NCBI GenBank assembly: GCA_036269915.1
Contig: DATBDM010000038.1
Location: forward strand, 1-8,593
Length of the DNA: 8,593 bases
Direction of reading: 5' to 3'
Source of the DNA: DATBDM01 sp036269915
GTDB lineage: Bacteria > Actinomycetota > Thermoleophilia > Solirubrobacterales > Solirubrobacteraceae
Position numbers and translations under genes: made by a program. Position 1 is the first letter of the stretch, and every line of letters starts with the position of its first letter. Below are positions 1-7,111 of this stretch, in pieces. Below the pieces are notes generated by a model. That model was not told where the DNA came from. It saw nothing but the letters and a program-made list of their open reading frames with translations, and ran no database searches.

Positions 1-12
1 CGATGCCGTACG

Positions 13-342
13 TCAGGCGGGCGTGCGGTCGGCGTCCAGTCGGCCGCCACGGGTCACCGCGGTCGGCCCGGCGAGGACGTCGAACGCGCGGCTGGTGAGT
101 CCGGTCAGGTTCGGGTTGCCGGCGACGGCCGCGAACAGCTCGGAGTTCGCGTAGGCCGCCTGCGCGTCGGCGTCGGAGAAGACGTAGACGCCGCCGTAGG
201 TGTTCGCCGAGCGATCGGCGAGCCACAGCTTGGCCGCGAGGCCCGGCACCGCGGCGAACGCCGGCGCCAACTCGTCGCAGGTGCCGCGGTACGTGTCCTC
301 GTCGATGCCGTCGAGCTGGAAGTTGACGATCTGGATCTTCAT
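13..342 (-). CDS. YdhR-family putative monooxygenase (small ferredoxin-like fold protein)
   Basis: This 109-residue protein resembles the YdhR family (putative mono-oxygenase; dimeric alpha/beta ferredoxin-like fold, about 100 residues in E. coli). Visible family-like segments are PGLAAKLWL (33-41), YGGVYVFSDADAQAAY (49-64) and the C-terminal FDVL (87-90), in the same order and spacing as I recall for E. coli YdhR. The length fits a complete single domain, and no signal peptide or membrane segment is seen, so it is probably cytoplasmic. I chose the ATG at 342 because AGGAG (353-349 on this strand) stands 6 nt upstream. The frame is open further upstream to 609, but that part lies inside the divergent regulator gene and reads as low-complexity sequence. 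The biochemical role of the family is poorly defined, and no substrate can be read from the sequence. Its divergence from a one-component regulator suggests it is that regulator's target (inference). Confidence 0.85.
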   Translation of the reverse strand: MKIQIVNFQLDGIDEDTYRGTCDELAPAFAAVPGLAAKLWLADRSANTYGGVYVFSDADAQAAYANSELFAAVAGNPNLTGLTSRAFDVLAGPTAVTRGGRLDADRTPA

Positions 343-348
343 GGTCTG

Positions 349-353
349 CTCCT
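349..353 (-). promoter_or_regulatory. Ribosome binding site deciding the start of the YdhR-like gene
   Basis: On the minus strand the sequence reads AGGAG, then six bases, then ATG at 342. It is the best Shine-Dalgarno match in this gap and fixes the short start over the longer open frame. Confidence 0.75.
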
Positions 354-372
354 GGCTGGTGGATGGAGCCCG

Positions 373-378
373 ACCGTA
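373..378 (-). promoter_or_regulatory. Possible -10 hexamer of the YdhR-like gene
   Basis: TACGGT on the minus strand fits the loose actinobacterial TAnnnT pattern. It ends about 20 bp upstream of the AGGAG ribosome binding site, leaving room for a short leader. The 9-bp direct repeat begins 20 bp further upstream, where a bound activator would overlap the -35 region. This is a pattern match only; no clear -35 is seen. Confidence 0.3.
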
Positions 379-398
379 AGCGCGACCGGGGCCTCGAC

Positions 399-418
399 CC
401 TGAAGATCTCCTGAAGAT
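399..418. promoter_or_regulatory. Tandem 9-bp direct repeat, candidate operator for the winged-helix regulator
   Basis: CCTGAAGAT occurs exactly at 399-407 and again at 410-418, separated by CT, so the period is 11 bp, about one helical turn. OmpR/PhoB-class winged-helix domains typically bind head-to-tail half-sites with 10-11 bp spacing, and the adjacent plus-strand gene encodes such a domain at its C-terminus. The repeats lie between the two divergent genes and end 3 bp before the annotated ATG of the regulator. Binding could therefore repress the regulator and act on the small gene. That the regulator binds here is inference; the repeat itself is exact. Confidence 0.6.
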
Positions 419-421
419 TGC

Positions 422-2365
422 ATGACCGATGCTGCGGGGCGTACGGTGTCGGCGAGGGCGCACGTGACAGCGACAATCCCACCTGAGGCCGCTTCAGGGC
501 CCGCGTGCGGGCTCGTCGGGCGCGCGAGCGAGTTCGAGCGCCTCGTCTCGGGTCTCGGCGAAGACGGACCGGCGGTGATGTTCGTGCATGGCGCCCCGGG
601 CGTCGGCAAGTCGGCGCTGCTCGCCGCGCTCGCCGCGCACGCCGCGGCTGCCGGCGCTCACGTCGCCAGCATCGAGTGCCGTGACGTCGAGCCGACACCG
701 AGCGCGTTCCTCGACGAGCTCGGGCGGCTGTCGGCGCTCCCAGCCGCCGGCCGTCGACCGCTCCTGATCATGCTGGACACCTATGAGCGCTTCCGCCTGA
801 TCGACGCCTGGCTGCGTGAGGAGTTCGCGCCCGGGCTGGGAGAGGGCGTGAAGCTCGTGCTCGCCGGTAGGGATGCACCGTCGCCCGCCTGGCCGCTGGC
901 AGCGGCCTCGCCGGCGTTCTTCGCGCAGCTGCCACTCGGGCGCCTCGCCGATGCTGACGCGGTGGCCTTCCTGCGTGGGGCGGGCCTCGACGACGACGCG
1001 GCCACACGGCTCGGCAGGCTCGCGCGCGGTCATCCGCTGACGTTGCGCCTCGCGGTCGCGGCGGCAGCCGGCCGGCCGGCTCTCGACATCGAGGAGCAGG
1101 CGGCGACTGCCGTCTTCGACGCCCTGACACGCCTCTACGTCACAGATCTCCCCTCGGCAACGCGGCACGCGCTCGATGCCGCGGCGATCGTGCGCCGGGT
1201 CACGCTGCCGCTGCTGGCCGCGATGCTCGGTGGGGACGCTGCCGACGGAGCGTTCGAGTCGCTCTCGGCGCTGGCGTTCGTGGCGAACGCCCGCGACGGA
1301 CTGGTCCTGCACGAGGCGCTGCAGGAGGCCCTCGCCCGCCGCCTGCGCGCGACCGACCCCGAGCGCCATCGCCGCTATCGCACGCTCGCGTGGCGGCAGC
1401 TGCGCCGGGAGGTGCGAGCAGTCACCCGTCACGAGCTCTGGCGCTACACCGCCGACATGCTGTACCTGATCGAGAATCCGACCATCCGCGAGGCCTTCTT
1501 CCCCGCGAGCTCGCAGCAGGTCACCGTGGCGCCGGCCAAAAGCGCCGACAAGGCCGAGCTGCTCGCGCTCGCGCGGGCACAGAAGCCGCCGCTCGAAGCG
1601 GAGCTGCTTGCGTCCTGGATCGACCTCGCGTTCGATGACGTGCACGTCGCGCGGTCCGGGGCCGGGGTCTCCGGGTTCTCGATCGTGGCGCCGATCACCG
1701 CGATCCCGGCGACGCTCCGTCATACCGACCCGGTGGTGGGCGCCTGGCGCGCGCATCTGCGGGCGCACCCGGTGGCGCCCGGCGAGACGATCCTCGTCAA
1801 GCGCCGCTGGCTGGACCGTGAAACCGGCGACGACCCGTCACCGACACAGGCGGCGCTGTGGCTGGACGTCAAGCGCACGTACATGGAGCTGCGCCCGGCG
1901 CTGAGACGCCTCTACATGGTCGTTCGCGATCCCGGCCCTTATCTCCCGGTCATGCTGGAGCTCGGTTTTCAGCCACTCGAGCCGGTCGACGTCGGCGGCA
2001 GCAGCTTCCACCCGGCCTGCCTGGACTTCGGCCCCGGCTCGGTCGACGGCTGGTGGGCGGGCCTGGCCGCACGCGAGCTGGGAGTCGACGACGACCAACT
2101 GCTGGACGCTCGGGCGCGCGAGCTGGTCATCGAGGGCCGCCGGATCTCGCTCACGCCGATCGAGCTGGCGCTGATGGAGCTGCTGGTCGCGCACGGCGGC
2201 GCGGTGACGAGCCGCGCGGAGATCCTCCGCACCGTCTGGCACACCGACCACGAGGGCAGCAACGTCATCGAGGCTGCCGTGGGATCGCTGCGGCGCAAGC
2301 TCGGCTCGGAAGCCCAGCGACTGGAGACCGTGCGCGGCGTCGGGTACCGGCTTCGGGTGCATTGA
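422..2365 (+). CDS. One-component regulator: AAA/NTPase, middle GNAT-like region, C-terminal OmpR-type winged helix
   Basis: This 647-residue soluble protein has three regions. Residues about 30-330 are an AAA_16/NB-ARC-like NTPase: GLVGRASEFERL at 30-41, Walker A GAPGVGKS at 57-64, Walker B LLIMLD ending at Asp119, and a GHPLTLRLA-type motif in the helical part. Residues about 395-540 are less clear; a long helix followed by a VVRDP strand and LELGF (around 512-516) resembles the end of a GNAT acetyltransferase fold, but the acetyl-CoA loop is not recognisable. Residues 560-647 are an OmpR/PhoB-type winged helix (LTPIELALMELL, SRAEILRTVW, recognition-helix-like NVIEAAVGSLRRKLG, and wing VRGVGYRLRV). 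The layout is like MalT/LAL regulators but with an OmpR wing instead of a LuxR domain, and unlike SARPs, where the wing is N-terminal. The start is uncertain: ATG 422 has only a weak GAAG upstream, and GTG 464 in the same frame is an alternative. No receiver domain is present, so it probably senses a small molecule or NTP state directly (inference). Confidence 0.85.
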   Translation: MTDAAGRTVSARAHVTATIPPEAASGPACGLVGRASEFERLVSGLGEDGPAVMFVHGAPGVGKSALLAALAAHAAAAGAHVASIECRDVEPTPSAFLDELGRLSALPAAGRRPLLIMLDTYERFRLIDAWLREEFAPGLGEGVKLVLAGRDAPSPAWPLAAASPAFFAQLPLGRLADADAVAFLRGAGLDDDAATRLGRLARGHPLTLRLAVAAAAGRPALDIEEQAATAVFDALTRLYVTDLPSATRHALDAAAIVRRVTLPLLAAMLGGDAADGAFESLSALAFVANARDGLVLHEALQEALARRLRATDPERHRRYRTLAWRQLRREVRAVTRHELWRYTADMLYLIENPTIREAFFPASSQQVTVAPAKSADKAELLALARAQKPPLEAELLASWIDLAFDDVHVARSGAGVSGFSIVAPITAIPATLRHTDPVVGAWRAHLRAHPVAPGETILVKRRWLDRETGDDPSPTQAALWLDVKRTYMELRPALRRLYMVVRDPGPYLPVMLELGFQPLEPVDVGGSSFHPACLDFGPGSVDGWWAGLAARELGVDDDQLLDARARELVIEGRRISLTPIELALMELLVAHGGAVTSRAEILRTVWHTDHEGSNVIEAAVGSLRRKLGSEAQRLETVRGVGYRLRVH

Positions 2366-2446
2366 CGCCCCACGTGCACGCGAGCAGACCGCTCGACCGT
2401 CCCTCCCGGAAGGCCGTGCACAGCGGCGCTGCTGCCGACGCCGGCC

Positions 2447-2704
2447 GTGCAGCTGAGCAACACGTTCGGGCGCGTCATCGGGATCATCGGCGGCACCCTC
2501 GGCGCGATCGCGGCGATCCCGTCGATCGGCGGCAACTATCCGTGGTGGTCGCGGGGCGTCTTCACCCTGTGCGTCTACGTCGTGCACGGCATCGTGGTCT
2601 ACGGGCCGACGAGAGGACGAAGCACGCGGCCTGAGCCGCGCACGCCGACTCGGCGCCACGTGACCCCGCCGCCCAGCGACCTCCCGCTGGAGGTCGCTCA
2701 GTGA
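2447..2704 (+). CDS. Doubtful small membrane protein, possibly frameshifted
   Basis: An 85-codon frame starting at GTG. Its first ~55 codons have strongly G/C third positions and encode two hydrophobic stretches (about 8-27 and 36-52, with a GGNYPWWSRG turn between), as in a two-helix membrane protein. After VVYGPTR the composition turns to Arg/Pro/Thr and the frame runs through a perfect hairpin and over the last 7 bp of the convergent kinase gene, which is unusual for a real end. In the next frame the sequence after the second hydrophobic stretch reads DERTKHAA and stops at 2634, a more natural hydrophilic tail. A single-base indel near 2605-2612 would join the two. No good ribosome binding site precedes the GTG. 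I do not recognise the family. It may be a small membrane protein, a degraded gene, or non-coding. Confidence 0.35.
   Translation: MQLSNTFGRVIGIIGGTLGAIAAIPSIGGNYPWWSRGVFTLCVYVVHGIVVYGPTRGRSTRPEPRTPTRRHVTPPPSDLPLEVAQ
2675..2698. terminator. Hairpin at the end of the kinase gene, likely terminator
   Basis: AGCGACCTCC at 2675-2684 and GGAGGTCGCT at 2689-2698 form a perfect 10-bp stem with a 4-base loop. On the minus strand the stem starts at the last base of the kinase stop codon. No T-run follows on either strand, as is common in very GC-rich genomes. Position between convergent reading frames fits a bidirectional terminator; function is inferred from structure only. Confidence 0.55.
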
Positions 2705-5700
2705 GAGAGCGGCAGCGTCGCATCCACGACGGTGCCACCGCCGGGCGGGCTGCGGATGTCCAGCCGTCCGCCCAGCGCGGTCGCCCGGTCGCGCAGCCCG
2801 ATCAGCCCGTGACCGTCGGGGTCGGCGCCCCCGATCCCGTCGTCGCGAACCTCGACGTGAAGCGTCCCGTCGTCGACGACCGCGCTGATCTGGGCGTGGC
2901 GAGCGTCCGCATGCTTGACGATGTTCGTGAGCGACTCGGCCACGATGAAGTAGGCGCTCCTCTCGATCTCCGCGGGGAAGCGCTGCGCCGGGATGTCGAC
3001 GTCGACGGGGAGGTCGAGTCGCGCCGCGACCGCGTCGACGCCGGCCCTCATGCCGCCGTGCGTGAGCGCTGCCGGAAGCAGGCCATGCGCGAGCTCGCGG
3101 AGCTCGTCGTTGCCCTGCTGTGCGTGCTCGAGCGCCTCGCCGATGAGCGACCCCGCCTCCGGATCGTGGTCTCCGAGGGCGCGCCCGGCGAGCTTCAGCG
3201 TCACGATCGTGTGCACCAGCCGCTGTTGCGCGCCGTCGTGCAGGTCGCGCACCACCCGGCGGCGGGCCTCGTCGGCCTCGGTGACGAGCCGCGCCCGCGA
3301 GGCGTTGAGCTGGTCGCGGCTGTCGGCGTTGGCGATGGCGGTGTCGAGCAGCTGGGCGAAGCGGGCCATCCGCTGCTCGGCGTCGGGCGGCGGCGGCTCC
3401 TCGCCGCTCCAGCTCGCCTGGATCACGCCCCAGAGCCGACCCTCCACCACGACCGGCGCTCCGAGGGCCACTCGCACGCCGAGGGTGCGGGCAAGCTCGG
3501 CAATGGCGCCGCTGACGTCCTCCGAATAGTCCATCCGGGCGGGCCCCTCGGTGCGCCGCACGATCGACGTCACGCTCTCGCCGCCCTCGAGGCTGATCCG
3601 CAGACCGTGCGGCACACGCTGCGCGCCCACCCCGCGATACGCGACGACGGTGACCTCGGCACCGGGCTCGTACCGGCTCAGTGAGACCTGATCGGCCTCG
3701 AGCAGGGCCTCCATCTCGGCGGCCACGGCGTCGAAGACGACCGTCGGGGCCGCCCCTTCCGCGACCAGCGTCGCCACCCGCCGCAGCGCGGCCTGCTCCT
3801 CTGCGAGCCGCTCGACCTCGGCGCGCGCCTGGGCGTTGGCGATGGCTGTGGCCACCAGGTCCGTGAACTGCGTGATCCGCGCCTCGGTGTCCGGCGGCAA
3901 CGGCTCGTCCGTGTACCTCGCCACGGCCACCACGCCCCATACGCGCCCGGCGACCACGATCGGACAGCCGGCCACCGAGCGGATCCCGTTCCTGCGACCG
4001 TGCTCGGGCGCCGTGGCGAACGGGAACCGGTCGCCTACGCGCACGGTGGCCGTCGTGCCGGCGCCCCAGGCGGCGACGACGCGCGCGGCCCCGTCGCCCT
4101 CGTCGCGCCCGAGCACGCAGTCGACATCTCCGATCACGTTCGCCACCTCTTCGGCGACCTGCGCGAACACCTCCGCCGGCGGGGACTCCTTGGCGACGAG
4201 CGTGGCCACTCGCCGGAGAGCGGCCTGCTCCTCCGCGAGCCGGTCGGCTCTGGCATGCGACTCGGCGTTGGCGATCGCGGTGCCCATCAGCTCGGTGAAC
4301 TGGGCGAGACGGGACTCGGTCTCCGGCGGGAGCGGCGCGTCCTGGGTCGTCGCCGTGATCATGGCGCCCCAGAGCCGGCCCTCCACCTGGATGGGGGTGG
4401 CCACGACGCAGCGCATACCGACCGAGCGCGCCCACTCGGCGCTCGCGGCCCCGTAGTCGATCCGCGCGGGTTGCTCGGTCCGGAACACGCGCGCGGTGGC
4501 GCTCTCGTCTTCCAGCCGAATGGGATGACCGATGGGCAACAGGTCCTCGACCTGCCCCCAGCGCGCCATCACGACCGCGCAGCCGTCGACCTCATAGCGC
4601 AGCATCCGGGTCTCCTCGGTGCCCAGCAGCCGCCCGATCTCCTCCGCGATCGCCCTGAAGACCTCCGCTCGGGGCGCCTCGCGCGCGACGAGCGTCGCCA
4701 CGCGCCGGAGCGCCGCCTGCTCTCCGGCACGCACCTGGAGCTCGGCCCCGCGGGCCTCGGCGGTCCGCTTGGCCTCGCGCAGCTCGGTGTCGATGCGCCG
4801 GCGCTCGGTCACGTCCCTCGCGATGCAGTACACGACGTCTTCCTTCGGCAGGGCTCTGGCGCTCCACTGGAGCCATCGCTCGGATCCGTCGGCGCGGACG
4901 TAGCGATTCTCGAACTGCGTCACCTCGCCTCCGCCGAGGACGGAGGCGAACGCCGCGCGCGAGGCGTCCAGGTCGTCCGGGTGGACGAAGTCCGCGTACG
5001 GCCGGCCGAGCATCTCCTGCCGCGAATAGCCGAGCGTCCGCTCGAACGCGGGATTGACGGCCCTGAAGCGCCCGTCGGAGCCGAACACGGTGATCATGTC
5101 GAGCGACAGCTCGAAGATGCCCTCCACCTCGCGCTGCGCTCGCCGGCGCAGCGCCATCGCGCGCCCGATCGCAAGCGCGATCGCCGCCACCGCGAACGGC
5201 CACCCGAGCGCCAGCCACGGGAGCATCGACTGCAGGCCCGAGCGAGGCTCGCGATCGACGTCGATGCGCCACCGGCGGCCGAGCATCTCGAACGCCGCGC
5301 CGGCCTGGACCGAGTCGAGCTGCCCCTCGATCCGCCGGCCGTCCTCGCTGATCGCCACGCGCCGCGGGTCGCCGCCGAGCGTGGTGCTGAACCATCCCTG
5401 GGGAACGAACGCGGCCAGGTAGCCGCGGCTGCCGCGACCGTGCGCGAAGGTCGCGGCCTGGAGCAGGTAGAACCCGGACTCCTGTCCGAGCGCGCCCGGC
5501 CCGCTGGCGCCGACCGCGAAGATCCTCGCCGGGTCGCGGATCGCGCTCGCGAGGGCGGGGAAGCCGGCCGCGTCGACTCCCGGGCGCAGCTCCGGGCGCG
5601 TCCGGCTGGTGAAGGTGGCGGGCAGGTACGAGCGCGCCGCCGGGGCACGGACGAGGCGCCCGGACGGCGTCAATCGGGTGATCGGAACGCCGCGCAGGCG

Positions 5701-6054
5701 CTCGTAGCGCCTGCGCTCCGAAGCGGGGACGGGCTCGACCCACAGCACGTCGTTGAGTCCCACGCTGGCGGATGTGGCGCCCGCCCAGCGGGCGAATCGC
5801 GCCTGCCCCGGTTCCCGCTCGTGTGCCAGCACGTCGGCCAGGCCGGCCACATACGCCCGCGCACGGCCGAGCACCTCCTGGGCGTGCACGGCCTCGACCC
5901 GCGCGCGGCGCTGCGCCTCCGCGTCGCGATCGCGGCGGATCGTCGTGCTCGTCAGGAGGAAGCCGCCCACACCCAGGATCACGATCAGTGCGAGCAGCGC
6001 GATGCTCGGCGATCGGGCGGAGCGCAACCAGGAATGCCGCGACACCCCGTCCAT
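2698..6054 (-). CDS. Membrane sensor histidine kinase: CHASE-like, PAS, three GAF, HisKA_3, HATPase
   Basis: A 1118-residue kinase that would autophosphorylate on His and pass phosphate to a response regulator, usually of the NarL/LuxR class for HisKA_3 kinases. Seen in order: membrane helix about 15-36; an extracellular region about 37-275 resembling CHASE domains (LNDVLWVEPVPASER, FYLLQAATF, YLAAFVP); membrane helix about 277-299; PAS/PAC about 311-425 (NPAFERTLGY, HPDD, IARDVTERR); three GAF units each led by a helix QAALRRVATLVA (near 442, 605 and 749); HisKA_3 with RDLHDGAQQRL, His939 being the phosphoacceptor; N-box Asn1044; DDGIGG from 1071 and a later GHGLIGLRDR, making the HATPase complete. 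The start ATG lies just before the first membrane helix; no clear ribosome binding site is seen, and a TACGGT hexamer at 6068-6063 would place the transcript start almost at the ATG, allowing a leaderless message. No response regulator is adjacent. It is divergent from two binding-protein genes, which may supply its signal (inference). Confidence 0.92.
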   Translation of the reverse strand: MDGVSRHSWLRSARSPSIALLALIVILGVGGFLLTSTTIRRDRDAEAQRRARVEAVHAQEVLGRARAYVAGLADVLAHEREPGQARFARWAGATSASVGLNDVLWVEPVPASERRRYERLRGVPITRLTPSGRLVRAPAARSYLPATFTSRTRPELRPGVDAAGFPALASAIRDPARIFAVGASGPGALGQESGFYLLQAATFAHGRGSRGYLAAFVPQGWFSTTLGGDPRRVAISEDGRRIEGQLDSVQAGAAFEMLGRRWRIDVDREPRSGLQSMLPWLALGWPFAVAAIALAIGRAMALRRRAQREVEGIFELSLDMITVFGSDGRFRAVNPAFERTLGYSRQEMLGRPYADFVHPDDLDASRAAFASVLGGGEVTQFENRYVRADGSERWLQWSARALPKEDVVYCIARDVTERRRIDTELREAKRTAEARGAELQVRAGEQAALRRVATLVAREAPRAEVFRAIAEEIGRLLGTEETRMLRYEVDGCAVVMARWGQVEDLLPIGHPIRLEDESATARVFRTEQPARIDYGAASAEWARSVGMRCVVATPIQVEGRLWGAMITATTQDAPLPPETESRLAQFTELMGTAIANAESHARADRLAEEQAALRRVATLVAKESPPAEVFAQVAEEVANVIGDVDCVLGRDEGDGAARVVAAWGAGTTATVRVGDRFPFATAPEHGRRNGIRSVAGCPIVVAGRVWGVVAVARYTDEPLPPDTEARITQFTDLVATAIANAQARAEVERLAEEQAALRRVATLVAEGAAPTVVFDAVAAEMEALLEADQVSLSRYEPGAEVTVVAYRGVGAQRVPHGLRISLEGGESVTSIVRRTEGPARMDYSEDVSGAIAELARTLGVRVALGAPVVVEGRLWGVIQASWSGEEPPPPDAEQRMARFAQLLDTAIANADSRDQLNASRARLVTEADEARRRVVRDLHDGAQQRLVHTIVTLKLAGRALGDHDPEAGSLIGEALEHAQQGNDELRELAHGLLPAALTHGGMRAGVDAVAARLDLPVDVDIPAQRFPAEIERSAYFIVAESLTNIVKHADARHAQISAVVDDGTLHVEVRDDGIGGADPDGHGLIGLRDRATALGGRLDIRSPPGGGTVVDATLPLSH
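3763..4731 (-). repeat. Three copies of a GAF-linker repeat inside the kinase gene
   Basis: A segment of about 45-48 bases encoding the EEQAALRRVATLVA linker helix occurs at 3763-3810, 4195-4242 and 4687-4731. Copies at 3763 and 4195 are the most alike at base level, including the GCGGCCTGCTCCTC core. The copies precede GAF3, GAF2 and GAF1 respectively and mark internal duplication of a linker-plus-GAF unit of about 144-163 codons. Confidence 0.75.
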
Positions 6055-6100
6055 CGTGAGTTACCGTACTCCCTGCGACGCGGCGAAGCCCGAAATTCCG
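6055..6100. promoter_or_regulatory. Very short divergent control region between kinase and binding-protein genes
   Basis: Only 46 bp separate the two divergent starts. GTTACCGTAC (6060-6069) contains TACCGT on the plus strand and TACGGT on the minus strand, each a loose -10 match, overlapping almost completely. If both are used the two promoters would compete for polymerase, and their -35 regions would lie inside the opposite genes. No operator repeat is evident. Promoter assignment is a weak pattern match. Confidence 0.3.
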
Positions 6101-7111
6101 ATGACCCACCGTGCTGGACGGCCGGCCCTGCTCGCGGGCTTGCTCGCGGCGGTCGTGCTGGGTTGCGGCAGCTCGCGCGATCGCTCCGACGTCGACCTCC
6201 GAGGCGTCCGATTGGGCGCCGTCATCAAGGGCCTGGACAATCCCTTCTTCGTGACCATGCACGATGGTCTGGTCGCGACGGCTCGGCGCGAGAACTCCCG
6301 GCTGCAGGTCGCCGCCGCGCCGACGGGTCTGCAGGACACGGCGGGTCAGGCGTCCGCGCTCCAGTCGCTCGCCCGCGATCACCCACGCTGCTACGTCGTC
6401 AACCCGATCAACCAGACCAACCTCGTGGGGGCGCTCGCTCGCATCGCGCAGGACGCGCCGATCGTCAACGTCGACTCGGTGATCGGCAAGGACGCTGCGA
6501 AGGCGGTGGGCGTCGAGATCACGTCCTACATCGGGACCGACAACCGTGCCGGCGGGAGGCTGGGCGCGGATGCGATGGCGGCGCTCGTCGACCGCGGCGC
6601 GAGGGTCGCCGTGATCGCCGGCATCCCCGGCGATGTCGGAAGCGGCCTCCGCGCCGGCGGCTTCAAGCAGGGCAACCGCGGACGCTTCGACGTGGTCGCC
6701 ACGATCGCGGCCGACTTCGAGCGCGCGAAGGCCAGACGAGCCGCCGCCGCGCTGCTGCGGGCCGACCCGCGTGTCGACGGCTTCTTCGCGGTGAACGACC
6801 TGATGGCGCTCGGCGTGGCGGATGCCGTCCGAGCCGCAGGGCGGCAGGGTGAGGTGAAGGTCGTCGGCTTCGACGGCATCCCCCAGGCGCTGGCCGCCGT
6901 CACGCGGGGCTCGCTGTCGGCAACCGTCGCCCAGTACCCCTACACGATGGGGCAGCTCGCGATCGAGGCCTGCCTGGCCGCGCTCCGCGGACACCCCGTG
7001 CCCGCCACGGTGGACGCTCCGCTGCAGGTCGTCAGCAGCGACAACGTCGCGCGTGCGCGGGCCAACTTCCCCGAACCGGTCGAGCAGTTCCACGACCCGT
7101 TTGCGCGATGA
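6101..7111 (+). CDS. RbsB-type sugar-binding lipoprotein A
   Basis: A 336-residue periplasmic-binding-protein-like (Peripla_BP_4) lipoprotein, expected to sit on the outer face of the cytoplasmic membrane and bind a sugar or similar small ligand. The first 22 residues are a lipoprotein signal (MTHR, hydrophobic core, VLGC with Cys22), which is why ATG 6101 was chosen over the in-frame GTG at 6056; there is no strong ribosome binding site. Family features: VIKGLDNPFF at 41-50, CYVVNPI at 97-103, YIGTDNRA from 143, Arg184 in the GDVGSGLRAGGF loop, FFAVNDLMALG, VGFDG with Asp258, and Gln278 in AQYPYT. Arg184, Asp258 and Gln278 align with ligand-contacting positions of E. coli RbsB as I recall it, but the RbsB Asp-Arg pair is Asp-Ser here (NVDS), so the ligand may differ. 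It overlaps the next gene by 4 bp. No ABC permease or ATPase gene is in the window. Confidence 0.9.
   Translation: MTHRAGRPALLAGLLAAVVLGCGSSRDRSDVDLRGVRLGAVIKGLDNPFFVTMHDGLVATARRENSRLQVAAAPTGLQDTAGQASALQSLARDHPRCYVVNPINQTNLVGALARIAQDAPIVNVDSVIGKDAAKAVGVEITSYIGTDNRAGGRLGADAMAALVDRGARVAVIAGIPGDVGSGLRAGGFKQGNRGRFDVVATIAADFERAKARRAAAALLRADPRVDGFFAVNDLMALGVADAVRAAGRQGEVKVVGFDGIPQALAAVTRGSLSATVAQYPYTMGQLAIEACLAALRGHPVPATVDAPLQVVSSDNVARARANFPEPVEQFHDPFAR

Noticed and set aside
421..429. Third copy of the direct repeat at the next 11-bp step
   Set aside because: Only about four of nine bases match CCTGAAGAT; too weak to claim.
343..609. Upstream extension of the YdhR-like frame to 198 residues
   Set aside because: It overlaps the divergent regulator gene, is low-complexity Pro/Ala/Arg, and a good AGGAG sits right before the internal ATG at 342.
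1838..4435. 865-residue minus-strand open frame
   Set aside because: It runs across the regulator, the intergenic gap and the kinase in other frames; Arg/Gly/Ala-rich, with no recognisable domain. A GC-rich shadow.
5753..6100. N-terminal extension of lipoprotein A to a 452-residue product
   Set aside because: The extension is antisense to the kinase start and would bury the lipoprotein signal sequence beginning at ATG 6101.
4000..6852. 950-residue plus-strand open frame antisense to the kinase
   Set aside because: Antisense shadow of the kinase that also continues into lipoprotein A out of frame; composition is Arg/Ala/Gly/Pro without domains.
4592..7093. 833-residue minus-strand open frame
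   Set aside because: Antisense to lipoprotein A and out of frame with the kinase; both of those have clear domain content, this one does not.
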